A DNA stretch of 12,161 nucleotides from the NCBI GenBank assembly GCA_013205155.1, contig JABMMT010000273.1, forward strand, positions 1 through 12,161. The letters are read 5' to 3'. The stretch comes from Betaproteobacteria bacterium. GTDB lineage: Bacteria; Pseudomonadota; Gammaproteobacteria; Burkholderiales; Burkholderiaceae. Below, one piece after another: positions 6,824-12,161 of the stretch (the first letter of the stretch is position 1; each line of letters opens with the position of its first letter). Made by a program: the position numbers and the translations under genes. A model generated the notes under the pieces. That model ran no database searches and was not told where the DNA came from. It saw nothing but the letters and a program-made list of their open reading frames with translations.

Positions 6824-7672
6824 GTCGTAGGTATACACGCCTCGACCAGATTTGCGGCCAAGATATCCTGCGGCAACCATTTCTCTTAAGAGTGGACAAG
6901 GTCGGTATTTAGAATCACTAAAGTTTTCAAAATACACTTCCATGACTGCTAAGCAAGTATCTAGGCCAATCAAATCAGCCAAGGCTAAAGGCCCAATCGG
7001 TTGATTGCAACCCAGTTTCATACCAGCATCAATATCTTCAGGGCTTGCTAAGCCTTCAGATAAGACAAAGAAAGCCTCGTTGATCATCGGTAACAAAATG
7101 CGATTGACCACAAAACCTGGTGAGTTTTTGACTGTAATGGGTTCTTTGCCTACGCGTTTTGCCATCTCAATAATGGCGGCATGAGTAGCATCACTCGTTT
7201 GTAATCCCCGAATCACTTCTACTAATGCCATCAAGGGCGGCGGGTTGAAAAAGTGCATGCCAATAAAGCGTGCTGGGTTGGAATCGAGTGCCGCCAGTTT
7301 GGTGATCGATAGAGAGGAGGTGTTGGTAGCAACAATGGTGTCTTTGCTGACAATCCCATCAACTTGCTTCAAAATCTTTTCTTTAATTGCTTGATTTTCA
7401 GTCGCTGCTTCAATGACTAATCCAAGGCCCTTGAAGTCTTCATAAGAGGTACTACCTTTAATACGCTTTAAGGCAGCATCTTTTGCATTAGTAGTAAGCA
7501 CCTCTTTTTTAACTAAACGATCTAAGCTCTTGCTGATTTGATCAAGCCCACGTGTAACAGCTGCTTCGTTAATATCAACCATGACGACATCAAGACCGGC
7601 AACAGCGCATACTTGTGCGATGCCGTTACCCATGGTTCCCGCACCGATCACGCCGACTGATTGAATCTTCAT
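6818..7672 (-). CDS. hbd: 3-hydroxybutyryl-CoA dehydrogenase
   Basis: A 284-residue NAD(P)-dependent dehydrogenase that interconverts 3-hydroxybutyryl-CoA and acetoacetyl-CoA, linking fatty-acid, butyrate and possibly polyhydroxybutyrate metabolism. The Rossmann motif GVIGAGTMGNG (7-17) opens the protein. The catalytic set is visible: Ser119 in TNTSS, His140 in GMHFFNPPP, Glu152 in VEVIRG and Asn190 in VNRILLPM. The C-terminal 3HCDH domain includes GCNQPIGPLALADLIGLD (221-238) and ends GRKSGRGVYTYDK. The open frame extends 20 codons further upstream to 7732. I place the start at ATG 7672 because AAGGAAA sits 6 bases ahead of it, because MKIQSVGVIGAG is the family N-terminus, and because the extension overlaps the preceding glutathione transferase gene. 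It begins 1 base after that gene's stop codon, so coupling is very likely. Confidence 0.95.
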   Translation of the reverse strand: MKIQSVGVIGAGTMGNGIAQVCAVAGLDVVMVDINEAAVTRGLDQISKSLDRLVKKEVLTTNAKDAALKRIKGSTSYEDFKGLGLVIEAATENQAIKEKILKQVDGIVSKDTIVATNTSSLSITKLAALDSNPARFIGMHFFNPPPLMALVEVIRGLQTSDATHAAIIEMAKRVGKEPITVKNSPGFVVNRILLPMINEAFFVLSEGLASPEDIDAGMKLGCNQPIGPLALADLIGLDTCLAVMEVYFENFSDSKYRPCPLLREMVAAGYLGRKSGRGVYTYDK

Positions 7673-7681
7673 TTCATTTCC
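7668..7681 (-). promoter_or_regulatory. Ribosome binding and start region of hbd, copy of the one at the GST gene
   Basis: The minus strand reads GGAAATGAAATGAA, identical over 14 bases to the start region at 8404-8417. It contains the Shine-Dalgarno GGA and a 6-base spacer to the true ATG at 7672. It also contains an earlier ATG at 7677 that reads Met-Lys-stop, with the upstream gene's stop overlapping that ATG and the mini-ORF's own stop overlapping the hbd ATG. It decides the hbd start. Confidence 0.7.
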
Positions 7682-8408
7682 TTTTTTGATACTGGGTTGA
7701 ACCAAATAGTTGTTCTCTTGCTTTCTCATCATGTAATGGTTTACGTAGCGCAGTTAATACTTCGCATCCCCGCTTTACTGCAGGCCGATCACCAATCTTC
7801 TCAAACCATTTTTTAAAATTTGGATATTCATCTACAGTAATCCCTTGATTTTTCCAGTTGCGAGTCCAGGGAAAAATGGCTATATCTGCTATGGAATAGG
7901 TCTTACCAGCAATGTAGGGATTATCTTTCAGTTGGCTATTTAGGACGCTATATAAGCGCTTTGCCTCATTGGTATAGCGATTGACGGCGTAGTCAATTTT
8001 TTCAGGGGCATAAATCCGGAAATGGTGGTTCTGACCCAGCATGGGGCCTAGACCACCCATTTGAAACATCAGCCATTGCAGCACTTCATATTTTCCACGG
8101 GTAGAGGAGGGTAAGAATTTCCCAGTTTTCGCTGCGAGATACAAAAGAATGGCCCCAGATTCAAAAATACTGATTGGTTTTCCATCGGGCCCATTGGGAT
8201 CAACCAGTGCGGGGATTTTATTATTCGGGCTGATTTTTAAAAAATCAGGAGCAAATTGATCGCCTGATCCAATATTAATTGGGTGTGCAATCCAGTCTTG
8301 ATTGAGTCTAAAGCCACACTCTTCAAGCATGATATGAACTTTATGCCCATTGGGGGTAGACCAACTGTAGACGTCGATCATATCTGGATTTAATTTCTCT
8401 TTTTTCAT
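7674..8408 (-). CDS. yfcG: Nu-class glutathione transferase, YfcG-like disulfide reductase
   Basis: A 244-residue cytoplasmic glutathione transferase very close in pattern to E. coli YfcG, a Nu-class enzyme with glutathione-dependent disulfide-bond reductase activity and low classical transferase activity. Shared blocks, numbered from the ATG at 8408, are TPNGHK (18-23), ISPNNKIPALVD (59-70), IFESGAILLYLAAKTGKFL (80-98), LQWLMFQMGGLGPMLGQNHHF (111-131) and YSIADIAIFPW (171-181). The Thr/Asn of TPNG is the glutathione-binding position. Three in-frame starts exist (8420, 8408, 8381). I choose 8408 because GGGA lies 6 bases ahead, the same arrangement as at hbd; 8381 would align best with the YfcG N-terminus but lacks a well-spaced ribosome binding site. 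It lies 15 bases after the aminotransferase and 1 base before hbd, in one transcription unit. Confidence 0.9.
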   Translation of the reverse strand: MKKEKLNPDMIDVYSWSTPNGHKVHIMLEECGFRLNQDWIAHPINIGSGDQFAPDFLKISPNNKIPALVDPNGPDGKPISIFESGAILLYLAAKTGKFLPSSTRGKYEVLQWLMFQMGGLGPMLGQNHHFRIYAPEKIDYAVNRYTNEAKRLYSVLNSQLKDNPYIAGKTYSIADIAIFPWTRNWKNQGITVDEYPNFKKWFEKIGDRPAVKRGCEVLTALRKPLHDEKAREQLFGSTQYQKRK

Positions 8409-8418
8409 TTCATTTCCC
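8404..8418 (-). promoter_or_regulatory. Ribosome binding and start region of the GST gene
   Basis: Minus-strand GGGAAATGAAATGAA: Shine-Dalgarno GGGA at 8418-8415, a 6-base spacer, then the chosen ATG at 8408-8406. An out-of-frame ATG at 8413 reads Met-Lys-stop and its stop overlaps the chosen ATG. A further in-frame ATG at 8420 lies inside the Shine-Dalgarno region and is therefore less likely. Confidence 0.65.
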
Positions 8419-8423
8419 ATTTT

Positions 8424-9626
8424 CTATAGTTGTTGTAAGCGCTCTAAGGCATTCGCTAATGTTTTTTCTTGTTTGGCAAAGCAAAACCGAATGACGCCAG
8501 ATTCAGTAGGGCGCTCATAAAAAGCAGAAACTGGAATAGCAGCTACCCCAACATCTTTAGTGAGCCATTCACAAAAGTTAGCTTCATTGAAGCTTGCTTG
8601 GGGAATATTTAATTTTGAATAATCAACGCACTGAAAATACGTTCCCGGCGTTGGTAATAATTTAAAGCCAGTTTTATCTAAGCCTGCCCTAAAGAAATCT
8701 CGCTTTGCTTGATAAAACTGGGGCAGATTTAAGTAATGTGTCGCATCCGATAAATAAGTTGCTAGTCCGTACTGCATCGGTGTGCTGACTGTAAAGACGT
8801 TAAATTGATGAACCTTACGAAATTCTTTACTCAGGGCGGCGGGAGCAGCGACATAACCCACTTTCCAGCCTGTTACATGATAGGTTTTGCCAAAACTTGA
8901 AATCAGAAAACTTCTAGCGGCTAAGGTAGGATGAGAGGCGATGCTGTGATGCTTGGCGCCGTCGTAAACCATATGCTCATAGACCTCATCACTCAGAATC
9001 AATGCCGATGTGTCTTGTACTAAAAGCGCTAAACGATCTAGGTCAGCAAGATTCCAAACCATACCAGTTGGATTGTGTGGCGTATTGATGATCAGAAGTC
9101 GAGTTTTAGAGTTGAGTGCGCTTGTGAGGGCTTCCCATGGAATTTCATATGAACTGACTTGTCCATTGTCATCTCGCACTGCTTGTAAAGAAACAGCGAT
9201 GACTTTACCGCCAGCTAATTCAATAGAGGGCCTATAACAATCATATGCAGGCTCGATGATCACAACTTCGTCGCCTGGGCTGACGCAAGCGAGTATGGCT
9301 GTCAAAATGCCTTGAGTACCACCTGCAGTAATAGTGATCTCCGTATCGGGATCGTAGTCATGCTTGTATAGATTCTTAATCTTTTGTGAGATTTCATGAC
9401 GCAATTCCGAAACACCAATCATTGGGGGGTATTGATTGTGATCGGCTAACATCGCCTCATTGACGTTGGATATGAGTTTTCGGTCACAAGGAAAGTCAGG
9501 AAAGCCTTGACCTAAATTAATTGCTTGATGCTCAGTAGCAAGAGCAGACATGATCGTAAAAACCGTGGTTCCTACATTCGGTAAACGACTTGGAAATAGT
9601 GGGTTGAGGTCCTGATTTTGGTTCAT
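8424..9626 (-). CDS. ybdL: YbdL-type methionine aminotransferase (class I, PLP-dependent)
   Basis: A 400-residue fold-type I aminotransferase that matches E. coli YbdL block by block. YbdL prefers methionine and aromatic amino acids with 2-oxo acids and belongs to the kynurenine-aminotransferase-like subgroup. Visible features are INLGQGFPDFP (36-46), NQYPPMIGVSELR (64-76), TAGGTQG (100-106), NTPHNPTG (181-188, with Asn185 contacting PLP), SDEVYEH (212-218, with Asp213 binding the pyridine nitrogen), SSFGKTYHVTGWKVGY (243-258, with Lys247 forming the PLP Schiff base) and Arg380 as the substrate carboxylate-binding arginine. The ATG at 9626 has no good ribosome binding site. It is the first gene of the leftward run, next to a divergent intergenic region, so its promoter should lie in 9627-9704. 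A role in methionine salvage is inferred from the family only. Confidence 0.93.
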   Translation of the reverse strand: MNQNQDLNPLFPSRLPNVGTTVFTIMSALATEHQAINLGQGFPDFPCDRKLISNVNEAMLADHNQYPPMIGVSELRHEISQKIKNLYKHDYDPDTEITITAGGTQGILTAILACVSPGDEVVIIEPAYDCYRPSIELAGGKVIAVSLQAVRDDNGQVSSYEIPWEALTSALNSKTRLLIINTPHNPTGMVWNLADLDRLALLVQDTSALILSDEVYEHMVYDGAKHHSIASHPTLAARSFLISSFGKTYHVTGWKVGYVAAPAALSKEFRKVHQFNVFTVSTPMQYGLATYLSDATHYLNLPQFYQAKRDFFRAGLDKTGFKLLPTPGTYFQCVDYSKLNIPQASFNEANFCEWLTKDVGVAAIPVSAFYERPTESGVIRFCFAKQEKTLANALERLQQL

Positions 9627-9704
9627 AGAAAGGATGCGTTAGGATTTAGGGCAGAGTAATCTTGTTGTCGCTAGAATGGAAGTAATTCATAAACAAATTG
9701 TGCC
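9627..9704. promoter_or_regulatory. Divergent intergenic region between ybdL and yaaA
   Basis: This 78-base region must hold the promoters for both directions, since the genes on either side start here and point away from each other. Leftward, GCGACA (9672-9667) followed after 17 bases by TAAATC is a weak sigma70-like pair. Rightward, TTGTTG (9663-9668) with ATTCAT 17 bases later is equally weak. No OxyR-like or other palindromic operator is obvious by eye, and neither start codon has a strong ribosome binding site. The function is supported by geometry; the specific hexamers are not. Confidence 0.4.
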
Positions 9705-10481
9705 ATGCTGATCGTTCTTTCACCCGCTAAATCATTAGATTACAAGACCCCAGTCCAGGTTAAGGCGCCCACCTTACCTGAGTTTGTTGCCGAATCAGCC
9801 AAGCTGATCAGCGATCTGAAGAAACTATCTCCTCAGCAGGTAGCCCAATTAATGGGTTTATCTGACCAATTAGCTGCTTTGAATGTGGGTCGCTATCGTG
9901 ATTGGTCGTCAAAATTTACTGCGGCCAATAGCAAGCCTGCTATTTATGCCTTTGATGGGGACGTTTACGATGGCTTTGATGTCAAGTCACTCAATGCCAA
10001 GGCGCTTGATTTTGCCCAAGACCATGTTCGAATCCTATCCGGATTATATGGGGCCCTCAGGCCTTTGGATTTGATGCAAGCTTATCGCCTTGAGATGGGA
10101 ACCTCTTTAAAGAATGCCCGCGGTAAGGACTTATATGCGTTTTGGGGTAGTAGGGTGACTGATTCTCTAAAGAAAGCCTTAACAAAGGATAAAAAGCCCG
10201 TATTGTTGAACTTAGCCTCAGAGGAGTACTTCAAGGTCTTGCAGCCCAAAGAGCTAGGATGTCCAGTGATTGCGCCAGTGTTTCAAGATGCAAAGGATGG
10301 TAAGTACAAAATCATTTCTTTTTATGCAAAGCGAGCTCGTGGTCTGATGGCTCGTTATGTAGTGGAGAATCGTATTAGTGATCCCGCTGACTTAAAAGGT
10401 TTTAACCTAGATGGTTATCGATATTATGCCGCTGATTCCAAAGTGGATAAGCCAGTCTTTAGACGTGCAGAGAGAAAATAA
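9705..10481 (+). CDS. yaaA: YaaA, peroxide stress resistance protein (UPF0246/DUF328)
   Basis: A 258-residue cytoplasmic protein of the YaaA family. In E. coli, YaaA is induced by OxyR during hydrogen peroxide stress and lowers free intracellular iron, limiting Fenton damage; DNA binding has also been reported for the family. Signature blocks are LSPAKSLD (5-12), AFDGDVYDGF (82-91), ILSGLYGALRPLDLMQAYRLEMG (110-132), NLASEEYF (169-176) and FYAKRARGLMARY (206-218). The start ATG at 9705 gives the family N-terminus MLIVLSPAKS, although the ribosome binding site is unremarkable. Length and ends are normal. The stop TAA shares its last base with the ATG of the next gene (TAATG), so YaaA and the DUF2863-type protein should be produced together. 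I see no OxyR site upstream, so oxidative regulation in this organism is unproven. Confidence 0.95.
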   Translation: MLIVLSPAKSLDYKTPVQVKAPTLPEFVAESAKLISDLKKLSPQQVAQLMGLSDQLAALNVGRYRDWSSKFTAANSKPAIYAFDGDVYDGFDVKSLNAKALDFAQDHVRILSGLYGALRPLDLMQAYRLEMGTSLKNARGKDLYAFWGSRVTDSLKKALTKDKKPVLLNLASEEYFKVLQPKELGCPVIAPVFQDAKDGKYKIISFYAKRARGLMARYVVENRISDPADLKGFNLDGYRYYAADSKVDKPVFRRAERK

Positions 10482-11692
10482 TGGCCGTACATCGTACTAA
10501 GTCCTCACAGCGTTCATCACCAGAGGCAGAGCGGTTGGTAGCTGACGCAATCTCTCTAGCTGCCTCCGGAAGTCAAATCGAGGATCGCTTTTGGGAAGAG
10601 CGCTTAAACATTCGCTTGATGCGTTTGTTAAAAAGCCAAAACCAAAATGTGATTGATGCCGCCCTAGATCAAACCTTTCGTATCAATACTGTCGCTTTTG
10701 AGGTACTGGCTGACACTGCTGAAACCTTGGCTGAATCACTCAAGTTGGAATTTGAGGGTCAAGAGTGGGATGTGCTCTTACTCGCTTTACCAATAGTGGC
10801 CCACACCCGCTATCAAATTCCTTCTGGCCCTTTACCGGTAGGCATGATTGAAGCAACAGCACAGTCTTTAAACACAGCTATTGCCGCTAGTGATACCCGT
10901 TTAGCGATTGTTCCTTGGCTCTATAGTATTGATCAGATGCCCCATTCGCACTGCCAAACTCGAGTCTTAACTGAAGCCTTGGCCACTGCAGCTATTTCTT
11001 CAAAGGAAGTCAAGTTAGAGTTGCGAGACATGTCTGAAACCATTGCTGTTCTAGCAGACCCCCGTTTCATTATTGCTGCATTATGTGCCCCTAAGGGGTC
11101 GCCGATATTTCGCTGGCAAGCCGAGCCACCTATCCGACAAGAGCGTGGCGTGAGTCTCATTGCTTGGCAAAATGCCATGCATGATCCGGTAGCCTCTTTG
11201 TTACCAGGATGTGAGTTTGAGCTGTTATTGCCCGAATCTTATTTTACTAATTGCCGTTTAGCAGATAAACATGTCCGACCATTAAGCATTCGTGCAGCAG
11301 TCAATTACATGGAGAGCACTATTGGTATTTTGCCTGCTGGCTTATCTTGTGTGGTTGGTGCCTTTGGCGAAGAGCAGGCGGATGAGTACCGAATTGCATT
11401 TAGCACAAAGGGATCTTCTGAGGTCATGTATGGCGTGATATGGCCTCTTTATGATCGTGAGACAGTTGCAAATGACGCATTGAATGACTTGTCAGATGAC
11501 GAAAGCCCCATTAAGAAGATTTGTGATGCCTTGCATGATGCTGGAGTAGAGGACGTATTCCGTCATGCCATGTTGTTTGAACCAGAATTGTGTGACGACT
11601 GCGGAGCGCCTTTATTTCCCGATCGATCTGGGGAGGCTGTGCATGCTGAAATGCCTGAAGATGCTCCAACCCAGCAACCTCTGTTTCATTAA
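10481..11692 (+). CDS. DUF2863-type protein of unknown function, coupled to yaaA
   Basis: A 403-residue soluble protein with no signal peptide or membrane segment. From memory it matches the Betaproteobacterial DUF2863 family, whose function is unknown. Visible traits are a basic, Ser-rich N-terminus (1-12); an Arg/Glu-rich helical segment with RFWEERLNIRLMRLLKSQNQNVIDAALDQ-type pattern (36-64); a hydrophobic core WDVLLLALPIVAHTRYQIPSG (96-116); and a long alpha/beta body. Near the C-terminus are CDDCGAPLFP (371-380) and then GEAVHAEMPED (384-394), a single CxxC with a nearby His388 that could be half of a metal or redox site. The last residues QQPLFH include QQPLF (398-402), which fits the loose QxxLF form of a beta-clamp-binding peptide. 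The start ATG shares a base with the yaaA stop and has AGAGA just upstream. A bidirectional terminator lies 24 bases past the gene's end. A stress or DNA-related role is inferred from the partner gene only. Confidence 0.75.
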   Translation: MAVHRTKSSQRSSPEAERLVADAISLAASGSQIEDRFWEERLNIRLMRLLKSQNQNVIDAALDQTFRINTVAFEVLADTAETLAESLKLEFEGQEWDVLLLALPIVAHTRYQIPSGPLPVGMIEATAQSLNTAIAASDTRLAIVPWLYSIDQMPHSHCQTRVLTEALATAAISSKEVKLELRDMSETIAVLADPRFIIAALCAPKGSPIFRWQAEPPIRQERGVSLIAWQNAMHDPVASLLPGCEFELLLPESYFTNCRLADKHVRPLSIRAAVNYMESTIGILPAGLSCVVGAFGEEQADEYRIAFSTKGSSEVMYGVIWPLYDRETVANDALNDLSDDESPIKKICDALHDAGVEDVFRHAMLFEPELCDDCGAPLFPDRSGEAVHAEMPEDAPTQQPLFH

Positions 11693-11710
11693 TGATTGGC
11701 TGAGGAAATA

Positions 11711-11737
11711 AAAAAGCCGAGGATCACTCGGCTTTTT
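11711..11737. terminator. Bidirectional intrinsic terminator between convergent genes
   Basis: A perfect 6-bp G+C-rich stem (GCCGAG at 11716-11721, CTCGGC at 11727-11732) encloses a GATCA loop. It is flanked by an A-run on the left and a T-run on the right, which extends the stem to 11 pairs. It can therefore act as a T-tailed terminator on both strands, ending yaaA-DUF2863 (plus) and the secreted-protein gene (minus). The loop is a 5-base turn, ideal for an intrinsic terminator. Confidence 0.93.
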
Positions 11738-11757
11738 AATGGATGCTGCTACGAAAC

Positions 11758-12129
11758 TTAATTCGGTGTAAAAGGTTCTGCTCCGGCAAATAAATGAGGC
11801 AATTTACCAGACTTCATTTCTGCGGTTTGGCAAAAATCAGCCAAACGAATACCCGCCTTAATGTTAAAGAGCATTGCTTTATTTCCGAGCACTACGAGAT
11901 CATGACCTGAGCTTGTGTTCTTGTAGCGCAGGCTTCCTGGAAGAGAGGTTTGGCGCTCCAAATCATAAGACTTGGACTCCCAAGTGATACGAATCCTCTC
12001 TGTTGTGCCTGTTGTTCTAAATTGCTTACTATCACTACAGGTCCAAACAACTTCTTCATTTGCAAATACGTGTGCGGTAAAGCCTAGACCTGCAAACGCA
12101 ACGCTCATGGCAAGAAGGGTTTTTTTCAT
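11758..12129 (-). CDS. Small secreted protein, MliC (lysozyme inhibitor)-like
   Basis: A 123-residue exported protein. The signal peptide is clear: KK at 2-3, a hydrophobic core at 4-18 and likely cleavage after Ala23 in VFA|NE. There is no lipobox cysteine, so the mature product (about 100 residues) should be soluble in the periplasm. Two cysteines (31 and 100) could form one disulfide. The mature part resembles the MliC/YdhA beta-barrel: VVWTC (27-31), IRITWESKSYDLERQ (46-60), SLPGSLRYKN (62-71) and VVLGNKAMLF (79-88). However, the SGxxY motif that inserts a serine into the lysozyme active site reads GSLRY, and the KG motif reads NKA, so inhibition of lysozyme is doubtful. The start ATG at 12129 has AGGAA about 9 bases ahead. 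The gene stands alone, convergent with the DUF2863-type gene. It could instead be an unrelated small periplasmic beta protein. Confidence 0.7.
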   Translation of the reverse strand: MKKTLLAMSVAFAGLGFTAHVFANEEVVWTCSDSKQFRTTGTTERIRITWESKSYDLERQTSLPGSLRYKNTSSGHDLVVLGNKAMLFNIKAGIRLADFCQTAEMKSGKLPHLFAGAEPFTPN

Positions 12130-12161
12130 TGGTCATTTCCTGATGAGAGCAAGTGCTTTAC
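12130..12161 (-). other. Upstream edge of the secreted-protein gene
   Basis: The last 32 bases hold the leader of the minus-strand secreted-protein gene, with an AGGAA-type ribosome binding site at about 12137-12141. An out-of-frame ATG lies within AGGAAATG. Any promoter is beyond the window edge; nothing else is visible here. Confidence 0.4.

Noticed and set aside
7673..7732. A 20-residue N-terminal extension of the dehydrogenase
   Set aside because: It overlaps the GST gene, lacks a ribosome binding site and precedes the normal family N-terminus, which has a well-placed Shine-Dalgarno.
10933..11178. An 81-codon minus-strand frame inside the DUF2863-type gene
   Set aside because: A shadow of the long plus-strand gene, with no ribosome binding site or family match.
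1..12161. A defence, phage, mobile or CRISPR system
   Set aside because: No transposase, integrase, spaced repeats, restriction or toxin-antitoxin genes were seen; the recognisable genes are core metabolic, stress or repair functions.

Overview
The window is a compact stretch of bacterial chromosome that is mostly housekeeping. Base composition is moderate (mid-40s % G+C by eye). The protein set points to Betaproteobacteria, family Burkholderiaceae, and most likely a Polynucleobacter-like freshwater bacterium. The reasons are an aat-bpt pair, a PabB-PabC fusion, a DUF2863-type protein (a family I associate with Burkholderiales) and small intergenic gaps. The genus is an inference from recall; no database search was possible.

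Layout: from the left edge to about 9626 every gene is on the minus strand, so transcription runs right to left. In that order the genes are a YbdL-type methionine aminotransferase, a YfcG-like Nu-class glutathione transferase, a 3-hydroxybutyryl-CoA dehydrogenase, a DUF3429 membrane protein, the clamp-loader-like ATPase RarA and a DsbA/GST-kappa-fold isomerase. A 62-base gap with a strong ribosome binding site follows. Then come a periplasmic cyclophilin, a PabB-PabC folate enzyme, a zinc-ribbon Nudix hydrolase, Aat, and the first 179 codons of Bpt, which runs off the left edge. From 9705 the strand switches: yaaA and a DUF2863-type gene form a two-gene plus-strand unit whose stop and start codons overlap. 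A bidirectional hairpin terminator separates this unit from a convergent small secreted MliC-like protein at the right edge.

Functional links: Aat and Bpt are the two aminoacyl-tRNA-protein transferases of the bacterial N-degron pathway, and their genes overlap by four bases. YbdL, the YfcG-like protein and HBD share a tight cluster touching sulfur amino acid, thiol-redox and acyl-CoA metabolism, but no single pathway is evident. YaaA is a peroxide-stress protein, so its coupled DUF2863 partner is the best candidate here for new biology. That partner carries a CxxC segment and ends in a possible sliding-clamp-binding pentapeptide.

I saw no tRNA or rRNA gene, insertion sequence, CRISPR array, phage gene or defence system, and no gene-free stretch longer than about 80 bases. 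The most unusual sequence-level pattern is at the minus-strand gene junctions. All five TGA stops that sit at close junctions lie inside ATGA. At three of these, a two- to five-codon mini-ORF bridges the upstream stop to the downstream start.
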